NCBI GenBank assembly: GCA_015689775.1
Contig: WVSR01000003.1
Coordinates: forward strand, 62,001-126,000
DNA: 64,000 nt
Reading direction: 5' to 3'
DNA from: Rhodobacterales bacterium LSUCC0387
Lineage (GTDB): Bacteria; Pseudomonadota; Alphaproteobacteria; Rhodobacterales; Rhodobacteraceae
The number at the start of each line of letters is the position of its first letter. Positions within the stretch are counted from its first letter, which is position 1. The notes beneath the pieces were generated by a model. That model saw nothing but the letters and a program-made list of their open reading frames with translations, had not been told where the DNA came from and searched no databases. Of this stretch, positions 54,114 through 64,000 are shown in pieces. A program made the translations under genes and the position numbers.

Positions 54114-56522
54114 ATGCGCCTGCCGATTGATGATATCCTGCCCGAACTGCTTGGCGCCCTTGCGCATGCGGGCCGTGCCGTTTTGCAGGCCCCGCCCGGC
54201 GCAGGGAAAACCACGCGTGTGCCACTGGCCCTGCTTGAAGCGGAGGCGGTTCAGGGTCGTATCCTCATGCTTGAACCCCGCCGTTTGGCCGCGCGTGCTG
54301 CTGCCGAACGCATGGCGCAAACCTTGGGCGAGGCGGTGGGGCAGACCATCGGCTACCGCATGCGGGGCGACAGCAAGACAAGCCCAACCACGCGGATTGA
54401 GGTTGTGACCGAAGGCATTCTCACCCGCATGATCCAAGAGGCGCCCGACCTACCCGAAATTGGCGCAATCATCTTTGATGAATTCCACGAGCGGTCGCTC
54501 AATGCTGATCTTGGTCTTGCCTTGAGTTGGGAATTGCGCGGCGCACTCAGGCCAGATTTACAGATCTTGATGATGTCCGCCACATTGGACGCGGCCCCTT
54601 TGGCGGCGCTCCTTGATAACGCGCCCCTCATCACGTCAGCGGGTAAAGCCTTTGAGGTGGTGACCCATTATCTGCCCGCCCCCCTGCCCAAGGAGACGCG
54701 GCTTGAGCGCGCTATGGCCGATCTGATCCTGCATGCCTTGCACGAAACCGATGGGGGTATCTTGGCCTTTTTGCCCGGACAGGGCGAGATTGCCCGCACC
54801 GCAGCCCTGCTTGATTTGCCCCGCGCTATTCGCCTGCATCAACTTTATGGCGCAATGCCTTTGGCCGCACAGCGCGCGGCCATCACGCCCGAGGCAGACG
54901 GTGCGCGAAAATTGGTGCTTGCCACATCTATTGCAGAAACCTCACTGACCATTGCGGATATATCCGTGGTCATCGACAGTGGCCGTGCAAGGCGCGCGCG
55001 GTTTGACCCCGCCTCAGGCATGACACGGCTTGTGACCGAACCAGTCAGCCGCGCCGAGGCGGATCAACGCCGTGGCCGCGCGGGTCGTGTATCGGCAGGC
55101 ATTTGTTATCGAAATTGGACGAAGGGCAGCGAAGGCGCGCTGCCCGCTTTCCCCCCTGCAGAAATCGAGGCCGCCGATCTGACGGGTTTGGCATTGGAAC
55201 TGGCCCTTTGGGGCAGCGCGGACGGCTTGACCTTTCTCACACCGCCCCGTTTGGGCGCTCTGGCCGAGGCGCGGGCCTTGTTGCAGGGGCTTGGGGGTTT
55301 GGACGCCGACGGGCGGATCACAACCCATGGGCGCGCGATGGCTGCAATGCCCTTGCACCCACGTCTTGCGCATATGCTGTTGTCAGGGGATGCGCGCGCA
55401 GCCCGAATTGCGGCCCTTTTGGGCGAGCGTGACCCGCTACAGGGGCAAACTTCGCAAAGTGATCTGAAACTGCGTCTGCGCCTCTTGGATGACCCTGCGG
55501 GAAAAACCCCTGCCCTTGCGAGTATCCGTCAGGAAATGGCGCGGCTCAAACCCTTGGCCAAAGGTCGCGCGTTAAGTGACGCGCAATATCTGGCTTTGGC
55601 CTATCCGGACCGCATCGGGCTGCGCCGAAAGGGGGATGCGCCGCGATACATTATGTCAGGTGGGAAAGGCGCCATCTTTAACGCCGGCGATGAATTGGCA
55701 GGCGCGCGCTTGATTGTTGCCAGTGATCTTGATGGCAACCCTCGCGAAGCCCGGATCAGGGGGGCGCTTGCCCTCACCGATGGTGAATTGCGCGACATCT
55801 ATGGCGATCACATTGCATGGCAGAACATTTGCGACTGGAACCCGCGCTTGCGGCGCGTTGAAACCAAGCTGCACGAACGCTTTGGCGCACTCATCCTAGA
55901 CGAAAGACATGACCCCAATCCAGACCCAGAGGAGGTTGCAAAAGCCCTCTGTGCGGGTATTCGCGATCTTGGTCTGAACGCGTTAGAGTGGACACGCGGT
56001 GCAACATTTCTGCGGGCGCGCATTGCCTTTGCGGGCTTGGCTGATGTCAGCGATGAGGCGCTTTTGTTACGGCTTGAAGATTGGGCTTTGCCCTATCTCG
56101 GCAAAGCACGCACTGCGGATGATCTGGGGCGGTTCGATCCAAGCGAAGGGTTAAAGCTGTTGGTGGGCTATGACGCCTTATCCGAGCTTGATCGTCTTGC
56201 ACCTGCGGATTGGAAAACCCCCTTGGGGCGGCAAGTCGCAATTGACTACGGCGATGCCCAACCCGCCATTGCAGTGCGCATACAAGAAGTCTTTGGCGTG
56301 ACCGAGCATCCGCGCATAGGGCCAGATCGCTTGCCCATTAAATTCACGCTGCTCTCTCCCGCGCAGCGCCCTATTCAGGTGACGCAAGATCTGCCGCAAT
56401 TTTGGGAAGGCTCTTATGCGGATGTGCGCAAGGATATGCGCGCGCAATATCCCCGTCACCCTTGGCCCGAAGATCCACGCGCGGCTGACCCAACCCTACG
56501 GGCCAAACCGCGCGGAACATAA
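54114..56522 (+). CDS. hrpB: ATP-dependent helicase HrpB
   Basis: An 802-residue DExH-box helicase. Motif I is APPGAGKTTRVPL, motif II DEFHERSL, motif III MSATLD, motif VI QRRGRAGR. The HrpB-specific C-terminal part includes LRRVETKLHERFGALIL. The ATG at 54114 (MRLPIDDILPELL) matches the family start, although the frame is open upstream. RNA target unknown. Its stop lies two bases from the stop of the convergent CoxL-like gene. Confidence 0.93.
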   Translation: MRLPIDDILPELLGALAHAGRAVLQAPPGAGKTTRVPLALLEAEAVQGRILMLEPRRLAARAAAERMAQTLGEAVGQTIGYRMRGDSKTSPTTRIEVVTEGILTRMIQEAPDLPEIGAIIFDEFHERSLNADLGLALSWELRGALRPDLQILMMSATLDAAPLAALLDNAPLITSAGKAFEVVTHYLPAPLPKETRLERAMADLILHALHETDGGILAFLPGQGEIARTAALLDLPRAIRLHQLYGAMPLAAQRAAITPEADGARKLVLATSIAETSLTIADISVVIDSGRARRARFDPASGMTRLVTEPVSRAEADQRRGRAGRVSAGICYRNWTKGSEGALPAFPPAEIEAADLTGLALELALWGSADGLTFLTPPRLGALAEARALLQGLGGLDADGRITTHGRAMAAMPLHPRLAHMLLSGDARAARIAALLGERDPLQGQTSQSDLKLRLRLLDDPAGKTPALASIRQEMARLKPLAKGRALSDAQYLALAYPDRIGLRRKGDAPRYIMSGGKGAIFNAGDELAGARLIVASDLDGNPREARIRGALALTDGELRDIYGDHIAWQNICDWNPRLRRVETKLHERFGALILDERHDPNPDPEEVAKALCAGIRDLGLNALEWTRGATFLRARIAFAGLADVSDEALLLRLEDWALPYLGKARTADDLGRFDPSEGLKLLVGYDALSELDRLAPADWKTPLGRQVAIDYGDAQPAIAVRIQEVFGVTEHPRIGPDRLPIKFTLLSPAQRPIQVTQDLPQFWEGSYADVRKDMRAQYPRHPWPEDPRAADPTLRAKPRGT

Positions 56523-56524
56523 CC

Positions 56525-58819
56525 CTATTCTGCCGCAATCGCGCGGGTGGCTTCGATTGCCACCCACAGGCGGGCGGGGGTAAAGGGCATCTCAACCTTA
56601 GCCCCCATATCTGCAAGCGCATCATTGACCGCATTGGAAACTGCCGCCAACGCACCCACTGTGCCTGCCTCACCGCAGCCCTTCATCCCCAATGGGTTCG
56701 CGGTTGAGGGAACAGGGCGGATGGAGAAGTCGATAAAGGGCATATTATCAGCGCGCGGCATCGCATAATCCATGAAGGTTGCCGTCAACAGCTGACCATC
56801 GGCGTCATAAACCACGCGCTCGCAAACCGCCTGGCCAATCCCTTGCGCAACACCACCATGCACTTGGCCCTCGGCCAGCATTGGGTTCATCATATTGCCG
56901 AAATCATCTAACACAGTGTAGCGATCCACGGCCATCACACCCGTTTCGGGGTCAATCTCGACCTCGGCAATATGGCACCCATTGGGATAGGAACGTCCGG
57001 GCAGTTTGACATATTCCTGCACTACACACAGATCCGCACGGCCCGCACCGCGCGCGGCCTCGGCAGCCTCTAAGAGCGTGACCACCACATTTGATCCAGG
57101 CGCGCGGAAGACACCCTCATCGGCATCGAAATTGACATCATCCGCATCGAGATGATCCGCCATGAAATCGCGCAAGCCACCGATGAGGCTGTCACCTGCG
57201 GCGCGCAGCGCCATGCCCTGCACAGTGACCGAGCGCGATCCGCCCGTGCCGCCACCCATTTCGATCAAATCACTATCGCCCTGCACGATCTCAATCGCCT
57301 CAAGGGGAAGGCCCGTCTGATCATGGACAAGCTGCGGATAGACTGTTTCGTGGCCCTGCCCATTTGATTGCGTCCCAACATAAACGCGCGCGCCTGTATC
57401 GGTGATTTCAATCTTGGCCCGCTCATCGGGGTCGCCTAGGATTGACTCGATGTAGTAACAAATCCCCACGCCGCGCAGTTTGCCCTTGGCGGCGCTGGCC
57501 GCACGGCGCGCGTCAAAGCCTGACAGATCTGCTTTTTCCAATGCACGATCCAAAAGCGCCCCAAACTCGCCCACATCGTATAGCTCACCCGTTGCGGTGC
57601 GGTAGGGCATCTGATCAGGGCGAATAAAATTGCGCCTGCGCAATTCGGCGGGATCCACCTTCAAGACGCGGGCAGCGTGATCCATGCTGCGCTCAAGGCA
57701 GAAAATCGCCTCAGGGCGCCCCGCCCCACGATATGCATCGACCTGCGCGGTGTTGGTAAATACCGCACGATTGCGGAAATACACATTTTGAACGTCATAG
57801 GTGCCCGTCAAAACGCGGGCGAACAGGTTTGATTGGATAAGTTGCCCATATTGCGAGACATAGGCCCCAAGGTTTGACCAACTGTCCAAATGATAGGCCA
57901 CTAGGCGATAATTCTCGTCAAAGCCAAGCTCGCTCACCGTGACCAAATCGCGGCCTGCATTATCGGCCAACATGGCCTCGGTGCGGTCGGACATCCACCG
58001 CACAGAGCGGCCCAGATGACGAGCGGCCATCGCGGTTAGAAAATATTCGGGATAGCCCATGGTCTTCATCCCGAACCCGCCGCCAACATCCGGCGTGGTC
58101 ACACGGACTTGCGAAGGATCAATGCCAAAGAATTTGGATAGATCACCTTTGGTGCCCCAGACCCCCTGACCATTTACGCCCAGATGGATACGCTCACCCT
58201 GCGGTTCCGCGAAGCACCCACGCGGCTCGATTGAATTGACGATGATACGGTTGTCTTCGATGCGCAGACTGACACGATGTTTGGCCTGTGCCATCGCATT
58301 TTTGACAGCGGCCTCATCGCCATGTTCCCAACTGTAGGCCACGTTATCGGGCGCTTCATCATGCAGCGCCGCGCCGCCTGCAGAAAGATCCAATTTCACG
58401 GGCAGGTCATCAATATCCAATTCGATCAGTTCAGCCGCATCGCGCGCCTGCGCAAGGCTATCTGCCACGATAAAGGCCACGGCCTCGCCTACAAATCTCA
58501 CGCGCGAGGTGGTCAGGACGGGGCGGCGCGGGGCCGCCGCATCGCTGCCATCGCCGTTTTTCACCGTGACATAGCGCATCGCATTCAGATACCCCGCCGC
58601 TTCGATATCCGCGCCCGTGATGATCATATGCACCCCGTCCGCAGCGCGCGCAGCATTAAGATCAAGGGTGGTAATAGTGCCATGCGCAACCGGACTGCGC
58701 AGCACGAACCCCACCAAGGCATCCTTTGGTGCAATGTCATCAATATAGCGCCCCTGCCCCGTCAAAAGACGCGCATCTTCAAGGCGTTTCACCGATTGAC
58801 TTGATCCAAACTTTTTCAT
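56525..58819 (-). CDS. CoxL-like molybdopterin hydroxylase large subunit (form II type), orphan
   Basis: A 764-residue xanthine-oxidase-family Mo-subunit starting MKKFGSSQSVKRLEDARLLT, with GRYIDD, the molybdopterin-contact loops (TPDVGGGFGMK and GGTGGSRSV) and VDAYRGAGRPEAIF. The active-site loop AYRGAGR is that of form II (BMS) enzymes; true CO dehydrogenases have AYxCSFR. GGAGGGATC precedes the ATG at 58819. No coxM or coxS lies beside it, so FAD and iron-sulfur subunits must come from elsewhere. Substrate unknown. Confidence 0.88.
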   Translation of the reverse strand: MKKFGSSQSVKRLEDARLLTGQGRYIDDIAPKDALVGFVLRSPVAHGTITTLDLNAARAADGVHMIITGADIEAAGYLNAMRYVTVKNGDGSDAAAPRRPVLTTSRVRFVGEAVAFIVADSLAQARDAAELIELDIDDLPVKLDLSAGGAALHDEAPDNVAYSWEHGDEAAVKNAMAQAKHRVSLRIEDNRIIVNSIEPRGCFAEPQGERIHLGVNGQGVWGTKGDLSKFFGIDPSQVRVTTPDVGGGFGMKTMGYPEYFLTAMAARHLGRSVRWMSDRTEAMLADNAGRDLVTVSELGFDENYRLVAYHLDSWSNLGAYVSQYGQLIQSNLFARVLTGTYDVQNVYFRNRAVFTNTAQVDAYRGAGRPEAIFCLERSMDHAARVLKVDPAELRRRNFIRPDQMPYRTATGELYDVGEFGALLDRALEKADLSGFDARRAASAAKGKLRGVGICYYIESILGDPDERAKIEITDTGARVYVGTQSNGQGHETVYPQLVHDQTGLPLEAIEIVQGDSDLIEMGGGTGGSRSVTVQGMALRAAGDSLIGGLRDFMADHLDADDVNFDADEGVFRAPGSNVVVTLLEAAEAARGAGRADLCVVQEYVKLPGRSYPNGCHIAEVEIDPETGVMAVDRYTVLDDFGNMMNPMLAEGQVHGGVAQGIGQAVCERVVYDADGQLLTATFMDYAMPRADNMPFIDFSIRPVPSTANPLGMKGCGEAGTVGALAAVSNAVNDALADMGAKVEMPFTPARLWVAIEATRAIAAE

Positions 58820-59029
58820 GATCCCTCCTACTGGAATGGCGCTGACCTGCGAAACGCGCCTTCGCTTAGGTCGCACAGTAGCGGGCCAGATCGATCTGTC
58901 CAGTCTCGTCCGCCGCTTTCTCACAATTTCCCATAAAGAAGCGCCCCCTTGCCCCTTGGCCTCACCCGCCCCATTGGGTAATGGAGGCACTGAGAAACCA
59001 CACGCAGATGCAGCCCGAAGGCAGATCAA

Positions 59030-61933
59030 ATGGAAAAGACATTCGACGCAAAATCAGCCGAAGCGCGGATTTCCGCGAAATGGGAAGCGGGGGAATGCTT
59101 TAAGGCAGGGGCCAATGCCAAACCAGGCTCTGAGGCGTTTAGCATCATGATCCCGCCCCCCAATGTGACGGGCGTGCTGCATGTGGGCCATGCGTTCAAC
59201 AACACGCTGCAAGATGTGCTTGTGCGGTGGCATCGGATGCGCGGCTTTGACACGCTGTGGCAGCCTGGCACCGATCACGCGGGCATCGCCACGCAGATGG
59301 TAGTCGAACGCGAATTAGCCAAGGAAGGCAAATCGCGCCGCGATATGAGCCGCGAGGAATTCCTCTCCCATGTTTGGGCGTGGAAAAAGAAATCTGGCGG
59401 CACGATCATCGAACAGCTCAAGCGCCTTGGCGCCTCCTGCGACTGGTCGCGCGAGGCCTTCACCATGTCAGGCGCACCCAATGCACCCGCGGGCGAAGAG
59501 GGCAATTTCCATGATGCGGTGATCAAGGTCTTTGTCGATATGTATAACAAAGGCTTCATCTATCGCGGCAAGCGGTTGGTGAACTGGGATCCGCATTTCG
59601 AGACCGCGATTTCCGATCTTGAGGTCGAGAATATCGACCAGACAGGCCATATGTGGCATTTCAAATATCCGCTCGCGGGTGGGGCCACCTATGAATATGT
59701 CGAGAAGGATGAGGACGGAAACGTCACCTTGCGCGAGACGCGCGATTATATCTCGATTGTCACCACGCGGCCCGAAACCATGCTTGGCGATGGCGCGGTG
59801 GCCGTCCATCCCGATGACAAACGCTATAAGCCCATCGTGGGGATGCTCTGCGAAATACCTGTCGGGCCAAAGGAGCATCGCCGCCTGATCCCGATCATCA
59901 CGGATGAATATCCTGATCCCACTTTTGGCTCGGGCGCGGTCAAGATCACAGGCGCGCATGATTTCAACGATTACGCCGTGGCCAAGCGAGGCAATATCCC
60001 CTGCTACCGCTTGATGGACACGCGCGCGCATCTGCGCGCCGATGGCGCAGCCTATGCCGAGGCCGCGAAGGTTGCGCAGGAAGTGGCCAATGAGGACAAG
60101 ACCCTGACCGAGGCCGAAGTAGACGCGCTGAACCTTGTTCCCGACCATCTGCGCGGGATGGAGCGTTACGCCGCCCGTGATGCGGTTGTGGCAGAGATCA
60201 CCGCCGAAGGTCTGGCCGTGATGACCCGCGCCGATGACCCGCGCCTTGGCAAAGCCGCGCTGAAAGCGGATGCAGAGGGCGCAGATGCCTTGGTGCCTTT
60301 GGTCGAAGAAAAGACCATCACGCAGCCTTTCGGGGATCGCTCAAAGGTCGTGATCGAGCCGATGCTGACCGACCAATGGTTTGTCGACACCGCCAAGATC
60401 GTGAAACCCGCGCTAGAGGCCGTGCGCACAGGCCGCACGCGGATCATGCCCGAACAGCACCGCAAGGTCTATTTCCATTGGCTTGAGAATATCGAGCCGT
60501 GGACGATCTCGCGGCAGTTATGGTGGGGGCATCAGATCCCTGTGTGGTATGATGACGAAGGCGGAATGTATTGCGCGCCAACAGAGGCGGAAGCGCAGGC
60601 GATGGCACGCGGCAAATCCCTGACCCGCGACCCCGATGTTCTCGACACTTGGTTCTCCTCTGGCCTTTGGCCCATCGGCACGCTTGGCTGGCCCGAGCAA
60701 ACGCCAGAATTGGAACGCTATTTCCCGACCTCAACGCTTGTGTCGGGCTTTGACATCATCTTCTTCTGGGTTGCGCGGATGATGATGATGCAATTGGCCG
60801 TGGTCGATGACATCCCCTTCCGTGACGTTTATGTCCACGCGTTGGTGCGCGATGAAAAGGGACGCAAGATGTCGAAGAGTATCGGCAACGTGCTTGATCC
60901 CCTAGAATTGATTGACGAGTTTGGCGCGGATGCGCTGCGCTTTACGCTGACCTCCATGGCCGCGATGGGGCGCGATTTGAAACTGTCTAAAGACCGCATC
61001 GCGGGCTATCGCAATTTCGGCACGAAGCTGTGGAACGCCGTGCGGTTTGCGGAAATGAACGACTGCAAACCCGTTGCAGGGTTTGATCCCAAATCGGTCA
61101 GTCAAACTGTAAACAAATGGATCATCGGCGAAACCGGGCAAGCGCGTTTGGCCCATGACGAGGCGCTGTCGCAATATCGGTTCAACGATGCGGCAAACGG
61201 GCTTTATGCCTTTGTCTGGGGCAAGGTGTGCGATTGGTATGTCGAATTCGCCAAGCCACTTCTTGCCTCTGATGACGCGGCTGTCATCGCCGAAACCCGC
61301 GCAACCATGGCATGGGTGATCGATCAATGTCTGATCCTTTTGCACCCCACAATGCCGTTCATCACCGAAGACCTGTGGGGCGAGATTGGAGATCGCCCCA
61401 AGATGCTGGTGCATACAGATTGGCCCGACTATGGCGCGGAACTAGTCGATGCCGAGGCCGCGCGCGAGATGACTTGGGTGATTTCGCTAATCGAAGAAAT
61501 CCGCTCCGTGCGCGCGCAAATGCATGTGCCTGTGGGGCTTAAGGTGCAATTGCTGCAACTTGATCTCGATGCGCGCGGTCAGGCTGCGTGGGACAATAAC
61601 GCCGCAATGATCGAACGCCTTGCCCGCATCTCGGAGCTGACCCATGCCCAGACAATGCCCAAAGGCGCGGTCACAGTTGCGGTTGAGGGCGGCACATTCG
61701 GCCTGCCGGTGGCTGATCTGATTGATGTGGCCGAGGAAAAGGCGCGCTTGCAAAAGCTGCTGGATAAGTTGGCCAAGGAAATCGGCGGACTGAAGGGCCG
61801 CGTGAACAACCCCAAATTCGTGGCAAGCGCCCCCGAAGATGTGGTCGCGGAGGCCCGCGAAAACCTTGCTGCCCGTGAGGAAGAAGAAGCCAAGATTAAA
61901 ACCGCCTTCGTGCGTTTGGCGGAATTGGGCTAA
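59030..61933 (+). CDS. valS: Valine--tRNA ligase
   Basis: A 967-residue class I synthetase. The HIGH motif is in [18 protein letters not shown], the editing domain in the middle, KMSKS at about residue 613 ([11 protein letters not shown]), and a C-terminal coiled coil (about 890-955) rich in Glu/Lys that binds tRNA. Divergent from the CoxL-like gene over a 210-bp gap. Confidence 0.97.
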   Translation: MEKTFDAKSAEARISAKWEAGECFKAGANAKPGSEAFSIMIPPPNVTGVLHVGHAFNNTLQDVLVRWHRMRGFDTLWQPGTDHAGIATQMVVERELAKEGKSRRDMSREEFLSHVWAWKKKSGGTIIEQLKRLGASCDWSREAFTMSGAPNAPAGEEGNFHDAVIKVFVDMYNKGFIYRGKRLVNWDPHFETAISDLEVENIDQTGHMWHFKYPLAGGATYEYVEKDEDGNVTLRETRDYISIVTTRPETMLGDGAVAVHPDDKRYKPIVGMLCEIPVGPKEHRRLIPIITDEYPDPTFGSGAVKITGAHDFNDYAVAKRGNIPCYRLMDTRAHLRADGAAYAEAAKVAQEVANEDKTLTEAEVDALNLVPDHLRGMERYAARDAVVAEITAEGLAVMTRADDPRLGKAALKADAEGADALVPLVEEKTITQPFGDRSKVVIEPMLTDQWFVDTAKIVKPALEAVRTGRTRIMPEQHRKVYFHWLENIEPWTISRQLWWGHQIPVWYDDEGGMYCAPTEAEAQAMARGKSLTRDPDVLDTWFSSGLWPIGTLGWPEQTPELERYFPTSTLVSGFDIIFFWVARMMMMQLAVVDDIPFRDVYVHALVRDEKGRKMSKSIGNVLDPLELIDEFGADALRFTLTSMAAMGRDLKLSKDRIAGYRNFGTKLWNAVRFAEMNDCKPVAGFDPKSVSQTVNKWIIGETGQARLAHDEALSQYRFNDAANGLYAFVWGKVCDWYVEFAKPLLASDDAAVIAETRATMAWVIDQCLILLHPTMPFITEDLWGEIGDRPKMLVHTDWPDYGAELVDAEAAREMTWVISLIEEIRSVRAQMHVPVGLKVQLLQLDLDARGQAAWDNNAAMIERLARISELTHAQTMPKGAVTVAVEGGTFGLPVADLIDVAEEKARLQKLLDKLAKEIGGLKGRVNNPKFVASAPEDVVAEARENLAAREEEEAKIKTAFVRLAELG

Positions 61934-62001
61934 GACGAACGCGGCGGCGCAATAGCGCCGCTGCTGCGTCAATCACAGTGCTGAATGTTCAAGGAAAGCC
62001 T

Positions 62002-62078
62002 TGGTAGCGGAGGAGGGACTTGAACCCCCGACACGCGGATTATGATTCCGCTGCTCTAACCAACTGAGCTACTCCGCC
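62002..62078 (-). tRNA. tRNA-Met (CAT), elongator type
   Basis: A 77-nt cloverleaf with encoded CCA. Anticodon arm GCGGA-ATCATAA-TCCGC (anticodon CAT), T arm GGGGG-TTCAAGT-CCCTC, acceptor GGCGGAG pairing with CTCCGCT. It lacks the C1xA72 mismatch and GGG anticodon-stem pairs of the initiator, and the body fits elongator Met. A tRNA-Ile2 with lysidine cannot be excluded but is less likely. Confidence 0.9.
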
Positions 62079-62148
62079 AGAAGCATCGCGGAAGTAGGAC
62101 AAGCGGGGGCAAGCGTCAACCTCAAAATCGAAGCGCCCGCGCAGTTTT

Positions 62149-62553
62149 TCAATCCACCCGCCCGCTTGGCTCAATCGCGAGATCCTCCAAGATCGGACAA
62201 TCGGGGCGGTGATCCCCCGAACAGCGCGAAACAAGATCGGCCAAGGTCGCCCGCATTGCGGCCAATTTGGCCATTTTCGCATCAATATCTTGCAAATGTT
62301 GTTGCGCGATCTCTTTCACATCGGCGCTTGCGCGCCCGCGATCCTCGTAAAGGGCCAAAAGCGCGCGGCATTCCTCGATGGAAAACCCCAATTCACGGGC
62401 GCGCCCAATAAAGCCTAGCTTATGCACATCTTGTTGCGAAAAACTACGGTATCCGTTTTCGCCACGCGCAGGCGCAATCAAACCAATTTCCTCGTAATAG
62501 CGGATGGTTTTGGCGGGCAGGCCCGTGGCCGTGGCCGTTTGCGAGATATTCAT
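62149..62553 (-). CDS. cueR: Cu(I)-responsive MerR-family regulator (CueR/HmrR type)
   Basis: 134 residues. The winged HTH is MNISQTATATGLPAKTIRYY with NGYRSFSQQDVHKLGFIGRA, then a dimerisation helix and a metal loop with two cysteines (RCSGDHRPDCPILEDL), the spacing used for Cu(I). Its ATG overlaps the stop of the copper ATPase by one base (TGATG), so the two are co-transcribed and coupled. Confidence 0.9.
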   Translation of the reverse strand: MNISQTATATGLPAKTIRYYEEIGLIAPARGENGYRSFSQQDVHKLGFIGRARELGFSIEECRALLALYEDRGRASADVKEIAQQHLQDIDAKMAKLAAMRATLADLVSRCSGDHRPDCPILEDLAIEPSGRVD

Positions 62554-64000
62554 CAATGCCCCCCCACATGACGCAGGCGTAGCGCGTTCATCACCACAAA
62601 GACCGAGCTTGCTGCCATCGCGCCCGCCGCCAACATCGGGTTCAAAAGCGGCCCTCCGATCAGGGCCAATGCCCCTGCTGCGAAAGGGATCAACGCCACG
62701 TTATAGCCAAACGCCCAAAACAAATTCTGCCAAATATTGCGTAAGGTGGCCCGCGACAGGGTCATGGCATCTACAACACCCCACGGCGCGCCAGACACCA
62801 GAACCACATCTGCCGCCTGCATCGCGATATCGGTGCCACTGCCAAGCGCGATGCCCACATCTGCCTGCGCCAAAACAGGGGCGTCATTGATCCCATCACC
62901 GACAAAAACAACGCGCTGCCCCGCCTTTTGCCACGCAGCCACAAGTGCCAATTTATCTTCGGGCTTGAGGCGGGCATGGGCTTCTGTGATGTCCAAATCT
63001 GCGGCAAGCGCATCAACCGCAGGCGCTGCATCACCTGAAAGAAGCGCGATCTTCAGACCCATTTTTTTCAACGCGTCAATCGTGTCGCGGGCATCTTTCT
63101 TAGCAGGGTCACGAAAGGCCATACTGCCGGCATAGGCACCATCCTGTGCCAAGTGGATCAGGCTTGCGCCCTGAGGGGGAATGTCTGGGACACTGACACC
63201 CAACTCTACCAAATAGGCCTCTATGCCAAGGGCGATCTCTACGCCCTCGACAGTCGCGCGGACGCCGCCACCGATGCTGTTCTGGAACCCTTGCATCGCC
63301 GCGATGGTCAGCCCACGCGCCTCGGCCTCGGCCAAAATTGCTTGGGCGAAGGGATGTTCTGATCCACGCTCAACACTTGCGGCCAAGGCAATCAGGCGGT
63401 CTTCGTCTTGCGTGTTGTAACAGGCCACCAGCGCAGGCGCGCCCGTGCTGAGTGTGCCTGTTTTATCAAAGGCCACAATGTCGGCTTGCCGCAAATCTTG
63501 CAGTGCACGCCCCTCGCGGAAATGCACCCCCAATTCCGCAGCGCGCCCCGTTCCTGCCATAACAGACACAGGTGTAGCCAGGCCCATGGCGCAGGGGCAG
63601 GCAATAATGAGAACGGAGACGCCAATCACCATAGCCTGCACGGGGGAAGGGCCAAAGACCCACCACACCGCCGTGGTCACAAGCGCCACAGCGATCACGA
63701 CAGGCACAAAAACCGCCGCAATGCGATTAATCAAAGATTGGATAGGCAGGCGCGTCATCTGCGCCTTTGTGACCATATCCACGATTTGCGCTAGAACCGT
63801 TTGTCCACCTGTTGCAGTCACGCGGTAAATAGCGCTGCCCGCGCGGTTCATCGTGCCGCCGACAACACAATCACCCACAGATTTCGTCACTGGAACAGGC
63901 TCGCCTGTGATCATGCTTTCCTCAACCAAGGCCTCGCCCTCCGTCACGATGCCATCAGTGGCAACTTTCTCACCTGGTTTGACTCGGATCAGATCACCGA
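62553..64000 (-). CDS. copA: Copper-translocating P1B-type ATPase, 3' part
   Basis: The frame is open to the window end, so the N-terminal metal-binding domains and first membrane helices are missing. Visible: actuator domain ESMITGEPVPV (TGEP), membrane metal site IIACPCAMGLATP (CPC), phosphorylation site FDKTGTLSTG, SEHPFAQAI (HP motif), GDGINDAPVLAQAD (hinge). It exports Cu(I) from the cytoplasm. The ATG at 63947 is internal. The C-terminus is normal. Confidence 0.94.
   Translation of the reverse strand, partial: GDLIRVKPGEKVATDGIVTEGEALVEESMITGEPVPVTKSVGDCVVGGTMNRAGSAIYRVTATGGQTVLAQIVDMVTKAQMTRLPIQSLINRIAAVFVPVVIAVALVTTAVWWVFGPSPVQAMVIGVSVLIIACPCAMGLATPVSVMAGTGRAAELGVHFREGRALQDLRQADIVAFDKTGTLSTGAPALVACYNTQDEDRLIALAASVERGSEHPFAQAILAEAEARGLTIAAMQGFQNSIGGGVRATVEGVEIALGIEAYLVELGVSVPDIPPQGASLIHLAQDGAYAGSMAFRDPAKKDARDTIDALKKMGLKIALLSGDAAPAVDALAADLDITEAHARLKPEDKLALVAAWQKAGQRVVFVGDGINDAPVLAQADVGIALGSGTDIAMQAADVVLVSGAPWGVVDAMTLSRATLRNIWQNLFWAFGYNVALIPFAAGALALIGGPLLNPMLAAGAMAASSVFVVMNALRLRHVGGH

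Noticed and set aside
62002-62148. tRNA-Met as an integration site for a mobile element
   Set aside because: No integrase, no duplicated tRNA end and only housekeeping or copper genes on both sides.

Overview
The window is a stretch of an alphaproteobacterial chromosome, most likely a marine Rhodobacteraceae (Roseobacter-group) species. The evidence is a G+C-rich composition, a sarcosine oxidase soxBDAG operon, a polyamine/gamma-glutamyl cluster, an MmcB gene with an alphaproteobacterial LexA box (GTTC-N7-GTTC), an RpoH of the RpoH-I type, a ScfR-type regulator, several small Rhodobacterales families, and a tRNA-His that lacks the usual extra G at -1. No species name can be given from the sequence alone.

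Layout. 1-4892: end of a polyamine utilisation cluster (glutamine-synthetase-like ligase, FAD amine oxidase, DegT-type aminotransferase, class III aminotransferase). 4889-8242 (minus): yajC-secD-secF and a Mth938-like gene. 8578-12583: serS, a TspO-like membrane protein, a ScfR-type regulator, a CoxG-like protein. 12631-18836: DUF465 protein, Gfo/Idh/MocA oxidoreductase, oligoendopeptidase F, a broken endonuclease gene behind a TerB/J-domain gene, a GNAT acetyltransferase, a glyoxalase-like protein. 18948-23450: 5-FCL, YmdB-like phosphoesterase, SLC13-type permease, lipoprotein, YebC. 23511-27017: a HAD protein without its nucleophile, a DMT transporter, a decayed LysR gene, rpoH. 27299-31172: gamma-glutamyltransferase, an RluD-family enzyme and a small membrane protein with overlapping divergent start codons, tRNA-His, mmcB. 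31205-34781: probable 6S RNA, nusB, ribE, ribD, nrdR. 35058-39304: rpmB, two periplasmic metal-related proteins, lepA, a small membrane protein, a broken cytochrome b561. 39301-43151: hydrolase, pirin, membrane protein, glutamate dehydrogenase. 43421-48858: a TadG fragment, then soxBDAG. 48937-52980: dnaG-rpoD. 53039-61933: meaB, hrpB, an orphan CoxL-like subunit, valS. 62002-64000: tRNA-Met, cueR, copA (cut by the window end).

How the genes work together. Nitrogen-rich osmolyte and polyamine catabolism is prominent: gamma-glutamylpolyamine ligation and oxidation, polyamine transamination, sarcosine demethylation, glutamate dehydrogenase and gamma-glutamyltransferase. The rest is mainly housekeeping: Sec export, tRNA charging, replication and transcription initiation, riboflavin synthesis, ribosome function. 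Copper handling appears twice (PCu(A)C next to a CxxCH protein, and copA-cueR).

I found no CRISPR array, rRNA, prophage, insertion sequence or defence island, and nothing that qualifies as a clearly new multi-gene system. The most notable observations are gene decay (three genes with several disruptions each, plus a truncated TadG), head-to-head overlapping start codons at 29911-29914, a HAD-fold protein lacking its catalytic aspartate, an orphan form-II-type CoxL, a terminator-like hairpin in the rpmB leader, and a riboflavin locus without ribB/ribH.
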